Source of the DNA: Leptospirales bacterium
Lineage (GTDB): Bacteria; Spirochaetota; Leptospiria; Leptospirales; Leptonemataceae
Length of the DNA: 64,000 nt
Assembly: GCA_019694655.1 (NCBI GenBank)
Contig: JAIBBN010000002.1
Location: 310,001-374,000 of the forward strand
Reading direction: 5' to 3'
A program made the position numbers and the translations under genes. The notes beneath the pieces were generated by a model, which was not told the origin of the DNA, ran no database searches, and saw only the letters and a list, made by a program, of their open reading frames with translations. Below, piece after piece: positions 17,476 to 27,340 of the stretch. Each line of letters opens with the position of its first letter. Position 1 is the first letter of the stretch.

Positions 17476-18684
17476 ATGTCAAGCGACATGAATCGCTCCT
17501 CCCAACCCTACCTTGGCGCGCTGAGCGCTCTGGCCAGCGCTCCTCAGGAGCTGGGCCAGCGCATAGGATTGATTTGCAATCAGAGCTCCTGGCTGCGCGC
17601 TGCGCAAAGCTACTTGTTTCAATCTCTGGCGCAAAAAGGGATCCTCCGCCGCCTCTTTCTTCCAGAGCATGGACTTTTTGCGGAATTGCAGGATCAAGTA
17701 GCGCTCGATGATGTTGACCACTACCAGCGCCTGGCGCCCGGCGTGGAAATCATTTCGCTCTATGGCGCCACGGAGGCGGCGCTGCAGCCAGCATCGGATC
17801 AGTTGCTCGATCTTGATACGCTCTTGATTGATCTTCAAGACGTGGGCGCTCGCTACTACACCTTTGCAACAACCGTGAGCTATGCTTTCGACGTTCTGGC
17901 TCTCGCCCAAAAAAAACCGCGCATCATTGTTGTCGATCGACCCAATCCGGCCGGTCGTCTGGTGGAAGGCTCGCCGCTGCCGCCGTCCTACGCCAGCTTC
18001 GTCGGCCGTCCCGGACTGCCGCATCGTCATGGCTTGAGCCTCGGCGAACTGGCGCGCTTCTACGAGCGCCAGTGTGGCGTTGATCTTGATTTGCGCTTCC
18101 TCTACGCGGACGACAGTCCATGGGAAATTCCGCCATCGCCCAATATGCCCACAGCGCTTACGCCGCTGGTCTACAGCGGCCAGTGTCTGCTGGAAGGCAC
18201 CAATCTTTCCGAGGGGCGCGGAACAACCAGGCCGTTTGAGATCTTTGGCGCACCCTTCATGGATTTTGTTTTTCAACTTTCACCGCCGCTGCAGGCCGGG
18301 GCCGCCCTGCGCCCGCTGTGCTTTCAACCAACCTTTCACAAATGGGCCAACGAACTTTGCTACGGATACCAGATTCACCTTGATGGCGCTCCTTACCACT
18401 CGCTGGCACACAGCCTCAAGTTGATTCGCTGGATTCGCGAAAACTCCGCGCGCTTCGACTGGCGCCACGGAGTCTACGAATACCGCTCTGATCGTCCGGC
18501 CATTGAACTCTTGGCCGGCGATGCCATTTATACGGACTATCTGCTGGGTAAGAGGAACTATGCCGAAGTGCGCGAATTCATGGAACAGCAGGAAGAGGAG
18601 TGGCTGGCGACGGCGTCCTCGCTGCGTCTGGATGAACGGCCTCTGCGGCGCGCGGCGCAAGAACCTCGATTGGACTATTGTTGA
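17476..18684 (+). CDS. DUF1343 / NamZ-type exo-beta-N-acetylmuramidase
   Basis: The DUF1343 family includes NamZ, which releases N-acetylmuramic acid from peptidoglycan fragments. The 402-residue protein has the conserved blocks RIGLICNQSSW, LFLPEHGLFAE, DLQDVGARYYTFATT, VVDRPNPAGR, VEGSPL, LPHRHGLSLGELA and EGTNLSEGRGTTRPFE. The ATG at 17476 is used, and ATG 17488 is close behind. No signal peptide is evident, which points to a cytoplasmic cell-wall recycling role or non-classical export. No other muropeptide-recycling genes are adjacent. It is divergent from the rhomboid gene. Confidence 0.85.
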   Translation: MSSDMNRSSQPYLGALSALASAPQELGQRIGLICNQSSWLRAAQSYLFQSLAQKGILRRLFLPEHGLFAELQDQVALDDVDHYQRLAPGVEIISLYGATEAALQPASDQLLDLDTLLIDLQDVGARYYTFATTVSYAFDVLALAQKKPRIIVVDRPNPAGRLVEGSPLPPSYASFVGRPGLPHRHGLSLGELARFYERQCGVDLDLRFLYADDSPWEIPPSPNMPTALTPLVYSGQCLLEGTNLSEGRGTTRPFEIFGAPFMDFVFQLSPPLQAGAALRPLCFQPTFHKWANELCYGYQIHLDGAPYHSLAHSLKLIRWIRENSARFDWRHGVYEYRSDRPAIELLAGDAIYTDYLLGKRNYAEVREFMEQQEEEWLATASSLRLDERPLRRAAQEPRLDYC

Positions 18685-18706
18685 AGGAGACCGGGCGCAT
18701 TCCCAA

Positions 18707-19660
18707 TCAGGGCGCCACAGTGTTTTCTGCTTCAGGAATTTCACGCTCCGGATCTTTCTGTTGCAAACGAAAGTGTTCCTGGCGTTGCCGATGTGCGCGA
18801 AGCAGATCGAGCCGATCGCGTCGTATGGCGCGCAACTGTCGTTCCAGACTTTGGTCCAGTTGATCGGCCGAGTCCTCCAGCCTGGCGGCTTCAGCCGGGT
18901 CCGCTGGCGGCGCTGCAGCGCTGTCGCTTTGCGGCCCTCGTTGCGGCTGATACAGGTCGAGGGGCGGAAACCAGGACTCCTCGCCAGGCAGCTCCAGCCG
19001 ACAGGGATTGCAGCGACGATCAAAGTCAAAGAAGAGCAGGGCGCGGATCTCATCGCCGGGTTGCGCACTGCGCCAGCCCTCAAGCCGACGCTGTTCGTCT
19101 TGTAGCCAGCGCTGTAAGCGTTCGCTGCGCTCGCTGGCAGAAACGGTGTCTTCTGCCAGCGTCAGTTGCCAGTCCGGAAGATGCTGCAGAAAGTATCCGT
19201 TGCGTCGCGGCGCCCCAAAGGCAGACGGAACAAAGGGCGCCAGCGCCGGCGAATAAATCTCGCGGGCGTAGTCAGACAGCGAAGTAGCGCGAACGACCAG
19301 GTGGTCGGCTCGCCACAGCACTTGATCAATGGCAAGCTCTCGGGGGCGGCGGTCTACATTTAAAGCGCGCAGCAGCAACGGCCGTCCGGGCGGCGTTTCG
19401 CGCACTGCTGGTTTGTGCACATCAAGCAGGCCGGACAGGCGGCCGCATTCTTCAGCGCTGAGCCCGCGCAGCGTCAACTCAATGCCATCGCGGCGCGTGC
19501 GACGTTCCCAGCGACCGTCGCCGTCGCTCCAGAAATACTCTCCGCCGTGAAGATTTGCTTCGCCGCTATGCACCGCCTGTGGCAAGAGCACTGGCTGAAA
19601 GCAGCCGACGGTCAGAACCGTCGCCGCCAGTACAAAGTCCAGGAAGCGCCAGCGAAGCAT
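18707..19660 (-). CDS. Putative lipoprotein of unknown function
   Basis: A 317-residue protein. The N-terminus, a hydrophobic run ending LTVGC, is a signal peptide with a relaxed, spirochaete-like lipobox (Cys about residue 20), so the mature protein is probably lipid-anchored. The body has no motif I recognise. A second part from about 225 has two close cysteines (RRCNPCR). The C-terminal 80 residues are a charged Arg/Glu/Gln helix. Its ATG overlaps the stop codon of lepA (TGATG), so it is translationally coupled to lepA. A functional link is not implied. Confidence 0.65.
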   Translation of the reverse strand: MLRWRFLDFVLAATVLTVGCFQPVLLPQAVHSGEANLHGGEYFWSDGDGRWERRTRRDGIELTLRGLSAEECGRLSGLLDVHKPAVRETPPGRPLLLRALNVDRRPRELAIDQVLWRADHLVVRATSLSDYAREIYSPALAPFVPSAFGAPRRNGYFLQHLPDWQLTLAEDTVSASERSERLQRWLQDEQRRLEGWRSAQPGDEIRALLFFDFDRRCNPCRLELPGEESWFPPLDLYQPQRGPQSDSAAAPPADPAEAARLEDSADQLDQSLERQLRAIRRDRLDLLRAHRQRQEHFRLQQKDPEREIPEAENTVAP

Positions 19661-21471
19661 CAGGAGTCCGTTTTCAAGATGGCCAGAAAGGCTTCCTGCG
19701 GAATGTCAACATTGCCGATCGACTTCATCCGTTTCTTGCCTTCTTTCTGCTTCTCCAGCAGCTTCCGCTTGCGGCTGATGTCGCCGCCGTAACATTTTGC
19801 TGTTACGTTCTTGCGCAGGGCGCTGATATTTTCGCGAGCGATCACCTTGGCGCCGATGGCCGCCTGCAATGGGATCTGAAACTGGTGACGCGGAATCAAT
19901 TCTTTGAGTCGCTCTACAAGCGCGCGTCCGCGTTGTTCGGCGCGCCCGCGATGCGTAACCATGGCCAGAGCATCAACCGGCGCGCCGTTGACCAGGATGT
20001 CCACCTTGACCAGCTGCCCCTCGCGGTAGCCTTCCAGTTCGTAGTCCAGCGAAGCATAGCCCCTCGATATTGACTTCAATCGATCGTAAAATTCGAAAAT
20101 CAGTTCAGCAAGCGGCACCAGATAGAGCAGTTGCACCTTGCCATCTTCCAGATAGACAATATTGTCCTGGATTCCTCGCTTCTCCTGCAACAATTGCAAG
20201 ACGTTGCCGAGGTAATCCTGGGGCGTCATGATCGATGCCTTTACGTAGGGCTCTTCCATGCTTTGAATCGTCGCCGGATTGGGCCAGTGCGCGGGGTTGT
20301 CGATCTCCTGCACTTCGCCGCGCATATCCTGTATGCGATACTTCACAGTCGGCGCCGTAGAAATCAGGTTCAGGTCAAATTCGCGCTGCAATCGCTCCTG
20401 CACAATTTCCATGTGCAACAAACCCAGATAGCCAACACGATAGCCAAAGCCGAGGGCCGGGCTGGACTCCGGTTCAAATACCAGGGCGGCATCGTTGAGC
20501 TTCAGCTTGAGCATTGCGTCTTTCAGATTTGGATAGTCCTCGCCATTGACCGGAAAAAGGCCGGCAAAGACCATCGGTTTGGCTTCGCGATAGCCGGGCA
20601 GGGCCTCCGTGGCTGGCCGATCTTCGCGCGTCACCGTGTCGCCCACGCGCGTATCCTCCACCGATTTCACGCCGGCGATGATATAGCCGACTTCGCCTGC
20701 CGAGAGCCCTTCGCGCGGGACATTGACGATGGTATTGACGCCGAGTTCCGTGACCACAAAGCTCTTGCCGGTGCTGATCATCTGAATGCTGTCGCCCTTG
20801 CGCAGGCTGCCGTCAAATACGCGAACCTTCATGATCGCGCCAGCGTAGCTGTCGTAGTACGAATCGTAGATCAGCGCTCGCAATGGTCCGGCGAGGTCGC
20901 CTCCCGGCGGCGGGATCAGGCGGGCAATGGCGTGCAGGATCGCCTCTACATTGTGGCCGGTCTTGGCTGAAACCGGAATTGCCTCTTCGGGATCAAGGCC
21001 AAGCGAGTTCTCAATCAGTTTGAGCATGCGCGGCACATCGGCCGCTGGCAAATCGATCTTGTTGATGATCGGAATAATGCGCAGATTGTTTTCCATGGCC
21101 AGGTAGAGATTGGCCAGGGTCTGCGCCTCAACTCCTTGCGTGGAATCCACCAGTAACAATACGCCCTCGCAGGCTGCCAGCGAACGCGACACCTCGTAAG
21201 TGAAGTCCACGTGACCGGGCGTATCAATCAGGTTGTAGGTAAAACTCTGGCCCTCCGAGGAATAGTTGAACGTAGCCGAGTTGGATTTGATGGTAATGCC
21301 GCGCTCACGCTCGATATCCATCGTATCGAGGATTTGATCGCGTCGCGTGCGCTTGTCGGTCACGCCGGCGATTTCCAGCAGGCGATCGGCCAGAGTGCTC
21401 TTGCCATGATCGATGTGAGCGATGATGGAGAAATTACGGATGAATTTTCGTCGATCTTCCAGCTGCGCCAT
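19660..21471 (-). CDS. lepA: Elongation factor 4 (back-translocating GTPase)
   Basis: LepA/EF4 is a ribosome-associated GTPase that acts on mis-translocated or stalled ribosomes. The 603-residue length is typical of the family. It shows [17 protein letters not shown] (P-loop), the G3 motif [27 protein letters not shown] (G4) and the LepA C-terminal domain with [20 protein letters not shown] and [26 protein letters not shown], quoted here in parts. The start is placed at ATG 21471 ([16 protein letters not shown]), which matches family N-termini. Upstream in-frame codons do not look like protein. It forms a two-gene unit with the downstream lipoprotein. Confidence 0.96.
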   Translation of the reverse strand: MAQLEDRRKFIRNFSIIAHIDHGKSTLADRLLEIAGVTDKRTRRDQILDTMDIERERGITIKSNSATFNYSSEGQSFTYNLIDTPGHVDFTYEVSRSLAACEGVLLLVDSTQGVEAQTLANLYLAMENNLRIIPIINKIDLPAADVPRMLKLIENSLGLDPEEAIPVSAKTGHNVEAILHAIARLIPPPGGDLAGPLRALIYDSYYDSYAGAIMKVRVFDGSLRKGDSIQMISTGKSFVVTELGVNTIVNVPREGLSAGEVGYIIAGVKSVEDTRVGDTVTREDRPATEALPGYREAKPMVFAGLFPVNGEDYPNLKDAMLKLKLNDAALVFEPESSPALGFGYRVGYLGLLHMEIVQERLQREFDLNLISTAPTVKYRIQDMRGEVQEIDNPAHWPNPATIQSMEEPYVKASIMTPQDYLGNVLQLLQEKRGIQDNIVYLEDGKVQLLYLVPLAELIFEFYDRLKSISRGYASLDYELEGYREGQLVKVDILVNGAPVDALAMVTHRGRAEQRGRALVERLKELIPRHQFQIPLQAAIGAKVIARENISALRKNVTAKCYGGDISRKRKLLEKQKEGKKRMKSIGNVDIPQEAFLAILKTDS

Positions 21472-21703
21472 GTCAGGGCTGCTCCGTCGGTCAGAAACGG
21501 CCAGGGCCGGTCGTCGCCCAGCGATTTTCCCGGCGCTCCGCGGGTCGCGCAAACGGCGGCGCCGCGGTTGACGGCAAGCGCAGCGGAGTTCCTGCGACGC
21601 GGCGCTGTTCTGGCCAGGTTCGACAATCGCCAGAATCAGTCTGCGATGCGCAGTGAACCCTAAAATTGCTGGCGGCGGGGCGGCAAATTCGTCCAATGCA
21701 ATC

Positions 21704-22630
21704 ATGCAGACTCGACACATCAAGTGGGGCGCTATCCTGCTGGCCTTGCTCTCTCTGGCGGTTTACTACTTTTCGGCGGAGACCTTTCGCAATCCGGTTA
21801 CTGGCGAAGAATCGCGCGTTGGCCTTTCACGGGACCAGGAACAGGCACTGGGGCTGCAGGGCTTCCAGGAGGTCATCTCCGGCGCTCGCACCATTGATAG
21901 CGGTCCGGAATACGAAATGGTGGGCCGTGTCGCACAACGGCTGACGCACGCCGTGGGACAGGACGGCGCGGATCTGGACTGGGAGGTAGCGCTGGTCGAT
22001 AGTCCGGAAGCCAACGCTTTCTGTTTGCCTGGCGGCAAGATCGTCATTTACACCGGAATTCTGCCGACAGCCCGAGACGAAGCGGGTCTGGCAACCGTGA
22101 TGGGCCACGAAATCGCCCACGCCATTGCGCGACATGGCGCGCAGCGCGTATTCGAACAGGGCGCCATACAGATTGCGGTTCAAGGATTGCAAGAAGGACT
22201 CAGTGATCTTTCAGCTGAGCAACGACAAACAATCATGGGGCTATTTGGCGCCGGCGCGCAATACGGCGTGGTGTTGCCCTTCTCGCGCGAACACGAACTG
22301 GAAGCGGATCGCATGGGACTTGTTTACATGGCCCGCGCTGGCTATGACCCGGAGCAGGCTGTTGATTTCTGGAAGCGCATGGCGGCCAGCGCCGGCGCCG
22401 GACGTCCGATCGAGTTAATGTCCACTCATCCATCGGATTCGCGGCGCATCCAGGCCATTGGCCAGCATATGGCGGAGGCGCTGGAGGAATACCGGCGCGC
22501 ACGTCAGCGCGATGGGGACCGTCACTCGGACTCCTCGCTTCTGGATTTTGGCCGCGTGGACAATGGACCGGAGGATGCGCCAGCTGAGGAAGAAACACAA
22601 AGTGCAGAATTGCGAGGCGCTGGCAAGTAG
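21704..22630 (+). CDS. M48 family zinc metalloprotease
   Basis: Peptidase of the M48 (Ste24/BepA/LoiP-like) group, 308 residues. An N-terminal hydrophobic segment ([16 protein letters not shown]) acts as signal or anchor. The zinc site is HEIAH in [17 protein letters not shown], and the third ligand is in [27 protein letters not shown]-like [18 protein letters not shown] closes the domain. Acidic residues dominate the last 40 positions. Relatives degrade misfolded outer-membrane proteins in the periplasm, so envelope quality control is the likely role. ATG 21704 places the hydrophobic segment at the N-terminus. It is divergent from lepA. Confidence 0.9.
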   Translation: MQTRHIKWGAILLALLSLAVYYFSAETFRNPVTGEESRVGLSRDQEQALGLQGFQEVISGARTIDSGPEYEMVGRVAQRLTHAVGQDGADLDWEVALVDSPEANAFCLPGGKIVIYTGILPTARDEAGLATVMGHEIAHAIARHGAQRVFEQGAIQIAVQGLQEGLSDLSAEQRQTIMGLFGAGAQYGVVLPFSREHELEADRMGLVYMARAGYDPEQAVDFWKRMAASAGAGRPIELMSTHPSDSRRIQAIGQHMAEALEEYRRARQRDGDRHSDSSLLDFGRVDNGPEDAPAEEETQSAELRGAGK

Positions 22631-22699
22631 CTCTGCCAGCGGCGATCGCCTCTGACGCGCAGCGTGGAGCGAATTCGCCGCAATCAGCCCGTCTATACC

Positions 22700-22728
22700 T
22701 TGCTGGCGCCGCCCGTTTGTGACATAAG
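22700..22728 (+). promoter_or_regulatory. Possible promoter of the glutathione/GGT block
   Basis: TTGCTG at 22700-22705 and CATAAG at 22723-22728, with a 17-base spacer, resemble a weak sigma-70 promoter. An inverted repeat CTGCAGC...GCTGCAG follows further downstream, before the GGT start. The match is modest, and I see no better candidate in the 237-base gap. Confidence 0.25.
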
Positions 22729-22867
22729 ATAGATTATCGGAAGTAAGGGCGGGGTCTGCAGCTCATGGCGCTGCAGGATTCGTCGGCGCTTGATTGCGTG
22801 CACTTTGACTCAGATGGTTGAAGTATGGCCCGATGCCAGGATCAAGGCAGATCTCCGGAGGCAGACA

Positions 22868-24607
22868 ATGAACGAACTACAGCAAGCAGCGCTTTGGATT
22901 GCCCTGGCCGCAGGCAGCGTTGCCGGCTGTCGCCCGGCGGACCCGGTCGTTCTGGATGGACACAGCTATTCTGCCGCTGAATTGGTGCAGCCGCCAGAGC
23001 ATCGCAACTGGCAAGAGTACAGTGCAAGGGGTCGCCAGTGGGCTGTTGCGACCGATTCGCCTGATGCGACAGGGGCAGCGCTGCAGGTCTACAAGGCTGG
23101 CGGCAATGCGATTGATGCTGCCGTGGCCGCAAGCTTTGTGCTGGCCGTAGTACGACCGCAATCAACCGGCCTTGGCGGCGGAGGCTTCCTCATTTATCAC
23201 GATGCACGTCGTCGTCAAAGCTTTGCCTACGACTTCCGGGAGCGGGCGCCATCCTCGGCGCGCGCCGACATGTACCGGGACGCCGAAGGTCGCGTCGATG
23301 CGCGCGCTTCGCTCTTTGGTCCGCGGGCCATTGCTACGCCTGGCTTTGTTCCGGGGCTGCTTGAAATTCACCGGCGTCACGGCCGACTGCCGCTCTCTGC
23401 CATTCTGGCCCCGGCGCTAAGACTGGCGAGCAATGGATTTGTGATCTATCCCGATCTGGCCAGTTCAATCAGCGATGCCTTGCCTGATATGGACGAAGAA
23501 ATGCGCCAGACCTTTGCCGCACCGGGCGCGCGCGATAACGGCCAGCTACTGCGTCAGCCAATGCTGGCCAGAACTTTGCAGACAATTATCGAAAGCGGCG
23601 ACCGTGAATTTCGCAGCGGCACGGTCGCAAGGGCCATGGTCCGCAGTTCTGAAGGACAGCTGAGTCTTGCCGATCTAAAAAACTATCAGGTGCGTCGCAT
23701 GCCGCCGCTGCAAATGCAGATTGGCAATCAGCGATTGGAGACGATGCCGCCTCCATCCTCCGGAGTATTCTTGCTATTGATGGTGGCCGGCTTTCAACAG
23801 GCCGGAGGCCAGGCAATTTGCGGCAGCGACTCGCTGCATTGCGTGCACTTGAAAACCGAGCTATTGCGCCGGGCCTTTGCCGATCGAGCCCGCTATGGCG
23901 GCGAGGGTTCGGCAATTTCGCCTGGCGCGTTGCTTTCGCCAGCTCGAATTACACGCGTCGTTGCAGGCATCAATATGCAAAAAGCAACATCATCGCGACA
24001 GATCCTCGACGCCGAAAATCAATCTGCCGAATCGACGCAGACCACCCACGTCTCGCTCATGGATCAGAGCGGCGACGGCGTCAGCGTAACCCACTCAATC
24101 AACTATCGCTTTGGATCGCGGCGGATGGCGCCGGGGACCGGCATCGTAATGAACGATACCATGGACGACTTTGCCGTAGCGCCTGGCCAGGCCAACGTCT
24201 ACGGCCTTGTCGGCGATGCCGCCAATGCAATTGCTCCTGGCCGCACTCCGCTTTCCAGCATGTCGCCGCTGCTTGCCTATCAGGGGGGCCAGCTGCAACT
24301 GGCCCTGGGCGCGCCCGGAGGCTCGCGTATTCTGAGCACAATCTTTGAGAGCTATTTGCATGCCGTAGCCGGCGATCCAGCCTACGTTGCTGTAGCCCGC
24401 GGCCGCATCCATCACCAGTGGCAACCAGATACTCTTTTCTACGAGGCGCAAAGCGCCGCCAGCCGGGAACTGCCCGCATTGCAGGCAATGGGACACAAGC
24501 TTTCCCCGACGCAAATTCCGGCCAAAGCCTTCCTCACACTCCGACGCGGCGCCTACTTTGAAGCGGCCTCCGATCCGCGCGGCGATGGCCTCGCTGGCGC
24601 ACATTGA
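22868..24607 (+). CDS. ggt: Gamma-glutamyltransferase, probable lipoprotein
   Basis: Splits or transfers the gamma-glutamyl group of glutathione, normally outside the cytoplasm. The 579-residue precursor has a lipoprotein-type signal (residues 1-20, lipobox VAGC). The large-subunit region has GGNAIDAAVAASFVLAVVRPQ, quoted in part, and STGLGGGGFL. The autoprocessing site is TTHVSLMD, with T392 as likely nucleophile, then LSSMSP and the glycine-rich LGAPGGSRI that line the active site. A strong GGAGG (22857-22861) lies six bases before the ATG. The next gene makes gamma-glutamylcysteine, so synthesis and breakdown of glutathione are adjacent. Confidence 0.92.
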   Translation: MNELQQAALWIALAAGSVAGCRPADPVVLDGHSYSAAELVQPPEHRNWQEYSARGRQWAVATDSPDATGAALQVYKAGGNAIDAAVAASFVLAVVRPQSTGLGGGGFLIYHDARRRQSFAYDFRERAPSSARADMYRDAEGRVDARASLFGPRAIATPGFVPGLLEIHRRHGRLPLSAILAPALRLASNGFVIYPDLASSISDALPDMDEEMRQTFAAPGARDNGQLLRQPMLARTLQTIIESGDREFRSGTVARAMVRSSEGQLSLADLKNYQVRRMPPLQMQIGNQRLETMPPPSSGVFLLLMVAGFQQAGGQAICGSDSLHCVHLKTELLRRAFADRARYGGEGSAISPGALLSPARITRVVAGINMQKATSSRQILDAENQSAESTQTTHVSLMDQSGDGVSVTHSINYRFGSRRMAPGTGIVMNDTMDDFAVAPGQANVYGLVGDAANAIAPGRTPLSSMSPLLAYQGGQLQLALGAPGGSRILSTIFESYLHAVAGDPAYVAVARGRIHHQWQPDTLFYEAQSAASRELPALQAMGHKLSPTQIPAKAFLTLRRGAYFEAASDPRGDGLAGAH

Positions 24608-24722
24608 GTCCTGTGGACTTTCGAAAAATTGGCGCTGTCGATGAAAACGATTCGCCCGCCGAATCGACCGAAACTAAGCTGATTGCGGCGCCAGCCTCGT
24701 GGCGGCGCCGAAGCTTACAACT

Positions 24723-26306
24723 ATGACCCACAGCCTTCGTCCGATGCGTCTGCCCTCGCCAGAAATTATCCTGAACGAAGGCAGCTTGCACGGCCTGGAA
24801 CGGGAATGCCAGCGCGTTAGCGCGACTGGCGCTCTTTCCCGCAATCCACATCCCATTGCCCTTGGCAGTCCCCTCGCCCATCCGTTGATCACTACTGACT
24901 ACGGCGAGGCGCAGCTGGAGTTCACCACCGCGCCGCATCACTCAATGCAGGATGTGTTGAACGAGGTAAAACTGGCCGGGGCTTTCACTGCCCGCCACAT
25001 TGGCGATGAACTGCTCTGGCCGTTCAGCATGCCGCCGCGACTTCCCGAAGACGAAGCCGATATAGACATTGCGCGCTACGGAAAGTCGCGCAGCGGTCGC
25101 AACCGCGAAATCTACCGTCGCGGTCTGGCGCATCGCTATGGCCGGCGCATGCAAACGATCAGCGGCGTGCACTACAATTTTTCGCCGGGTCTGGAATTCT
25201 GGGAACGGTGGCACGGGCGAACTCTTCGCGAGCAGCCCGGAACGTTGCATTCCGATTCGTTGCGAACTCTGGTCGATGAGAGTTACTTTCACATCATCCG
25301 CAATTTTACGCGACGCGCATATCTACTGGCTTTTCTGTTTGGCGCCTCGCCAGCCGCAGACGCCAGTTTCGTAGAGCGCGCCGATCCGCGCTTGCAGCGT
25401 CTGGACCGCCACACCTGGCTCGGTCGCCACGCCACATCGCTTCGGCTGAGCGACCTGGGCTACAGCAATCGACGCTCGCCCGGCCTCCATATTTCGCTCA
25501 ACTCGGCGCGAGAATACATGCAAGATCTCTGCAACGCCGTCAGCTCTCCCCATCCAGCTTACGCAGCGTTTCGCAATCGTCCTGACGAAATGCTCAACGA
25601 CTTCATCCTCCAGAACGAAAACGAGTACTATGCGCCGATTCGCCCGAAACAGCCAATCATGGAAAATGAGCGGCCGCTCGACGCCCTCAATGCACGCGGC
25701 GTCCGTTATCTGGAAGTACGCACGCTCGATCTGGACCCGGAAAGCAACGGCGGAATATGTATCGAGCGGCTCAGCTTTATTCAGATGCTGCTGCTCCATG
25801 CGCTCTTTACGGAATCGCCGCCGCTTGGCGAAACCGAGGCCCGGCGCTGTCGGGAGCGGATGTTGCGCGTTGCCTGGGAGGGTCGGCGACGCGACCTGAG
25901 TCTCGTTGGCGAAAACGGACGGAAGTCGCTGCACGATGACGGGCTTCAGCTTTGCGACGAGCTACTGCCGCTGGCCGAGCGCCTTGACCAGGAGTGTGGC
26001 AGCCAGGACTATACTGAATCGCTGCGCTTGCAGGCGGCGAAATTTCGCGATCCGGAATTGACGCCCTCTGCGCTTCATGCTCGCGAACTGGACGCATCGG
26101 GTCTGTGCTACATTGACTTCGGCCTGCAGCGCGCGCGCCGCTTGATGGAGCAGCTGCAGAAGCGGGTCATCAGCGAATCAGAAATGCAACATATGCAGGA
26201 GTTGAGCGCCCGCTCGCTGGAAGCGCAGGCGCTTCTGGAACGGCAGACTGCGACCGATCCAGCGCCATCCGTTGCGGCGCGTCCGGCAGTTTGCGGTCAA
26301 CCATGA
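24723..26306 (+). CDS. gshA: Glutamate-cysteine ligase, enterobacterial GshA type
   Basis: Joins glutamate and cysteine in the first step of glutathione synthesis. The 527-residue protein resembles E. coli GshA: GLERECQRV, ALGSPLAHPLITTDYGEAQLEF (in part), ARHIGDELLWPFSMP, RYGRRMQTISGVHYNFS and YLEVRTLDLDP. ATG 24723 is chosen, and a GTG at 24699 is in frame. It overlaps the following ATP-grasp gene in the form ATGA at 26303-26306. The pair together has the parts of the bifunctional enzyme GshF (GshAB), but as two polypeptides. Confidence 0.93.
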   Translation: MTHSLRPMRLPSPEIILNEGSLHGLERECQRVSATGALSRNPHPIALGSPLAHPLITTDYGEAQLEFTTAPHHSMQDVLNEVKLAGAFTARHIGDELLWPFSMPPRLPEDEADIDIARYGKSRSGRNREIYRRGLAHRYGRRMQTISGVHYNFSPGLEFWERWHGRTLREQPGTLHSDSLRTLVDESYFHIIRNFTRRAYLLAFLFGASPAADASFVERADPRLQRLDRHTWLGRHATSLRLSDLGYSNRRSPGLHISLNSAREYMQDLCNAVSSPHPAYAAFRNRPDEMLNDFILQNENEYYAPIRPKQPIMENERPLDALNARGVRYLEVRTLDLDPESNGGICIERLSFIQMLLLHALFTESPPLGETEARRCRERMLRVAWEGRRRDLSLVGENGRKSLHDDGLQLCDELLPLAERLDQECGSQDYTESLRLQAAKFRDPELTPSALHARELDASGLCYIDFGLQRARRLMEQLQKRVISESEMQHMQELSARSLEAQALLERQTATDPAPSVAARPAVCGQP

Positions 26307-27340
26307 GTCAAGCTTTGCCGGCGCGCCGCGCTTTCCAGACTCCGGGCTTTGAAGATCTGGAAATCTCTACGCAGATTGTGGCAGCCGCTGCGCTGGCGCG
26401 CGGCTGTCGCGTGGAGACGCTTGATCGCAATGCGCAGCTGATCCTGATTGAACGCGATGGTCGAAGCGAAATCGTAAAAGAAGCCACCAAGACTGGCTGC
26501 GATTCCTATTTGAGCTTCCTGTTGATGGAAGACAAGCGACTGACTAAACTAATGCTGGGTCGAGCTGGACTGCGCTATCCCGCGGGCTGGGCTTTCAACG
26601 AAGCGGCGGATGCTGAGGCCATCTTCGGGGAAATAGCGCAGGCCATTGTTGTCAAACCGGCCACCACCAATTTTGGCGAAGGGGTCGTTGTTTTTGAAAG
26701 CAAGCCATCGCTGTCCAGATATCGCGCCGCCGTTCAAGAGAGTCTGCGGCTCAGCCCCACGGTTATTGTCGAGGAATTTGCTCCCGGTCCCGAGTTGCGC
26801 TTTCTGGTGATCGACGGCGAATGCGTCGCCGTCTGTAATCGTGTGCCGGCCAATGTATGCGGCGACGGACAGCACAGTATTGCCTGGCTTGTGCAGCAGA
26901 AGAATCAGGACCCCTGGCGCGGAACTGGCCACCGCAGCCCGCTGGAGAAGATTCAACTTGGCGCAGTCGAACTGGAACACCTCGCTCAGCAGGGGCTCAA
27001 TGCGGAGTCCATTCCAGCAGACGGCCAATGTATTTATCTGCGGCGAAATTCTAATATTTCCACCGGCGGAGACTCAATCGATCGCAGCGATGATGTCCAT
27101 CCCGGGTACAATCAGATCGCTGTGCGCGCGGCGGCCGCCGTTGGGGCGCGGATCTGCGGCGTCGACCTGATTCTTCCGGCGGCCGAGCTTCCGCCGGCGC
27201 AGGCTGGCTACCATATTCTCGAACTCAATTTCAATCCGGTGCTCTATATTCACGAGTTCCCACATCAGGGCCCTGGCCGATCGGTCGGCCCCCGGGTGTT
27301 GGATTTGCTTGGATTTGAAGCGATGGCTTCAGCAGGTTAG
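26303..27340 (+). CDS. ATP-grasp ligase, likely the glutathione synthetase partner of GshA
   Basis: A 345-residue ATP-grasp protein. Visible features are VKPATTNFGEGV (ATP-binding lysine and glycine loop), IVEEFAPGPELRFLVIDGE, and the metal-binding end HILELNFNPVLYIHEFP. The segment GGDSIDRSDDVHPGYNQIA and the following GARICGVDLI closely resemble the C-terminal half of GshF/GshAB and, more distantly, cyanophycin synthetase. Adding glycine to gamma-glutamylcysteine is therefore the likely reaction. Its start codon overlaps the gshA stop (ATGA), implying coupled expression. The 3' end overlaps a convergent methyltransferase gene by 12 bases. Confidence 0.82.
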   Translation: MSQALPARRAFQTPGFEDLEISTQIVAAAALARGCRVETLDRNAQLILIERDGRSEIVKEATKTGCDSYLSFLLMEDKRLTKLMLGRAGLRYPAGWAFNEAADAEAIFGEIAQAIVVKPATTNFGEGVVVFESKPSLSRYRAAVQESLRLSPTVIVEEFAPGPELRFLVIDGECVAVCNRVPANVCGDGQHSIAWLVQQKNQDPWRGTGHRSPLEKIQLGAVELEHLAQQGLNAESIPADGQCIYLRRNSNISTGGDSIDRSDDVHPGYNQIAVRAAAAVGARICGVDLILPAAELPPAQAGYHILELNFNPVLYIHEFPHQGPGRSVGPRVLDLLGFEAMASAG

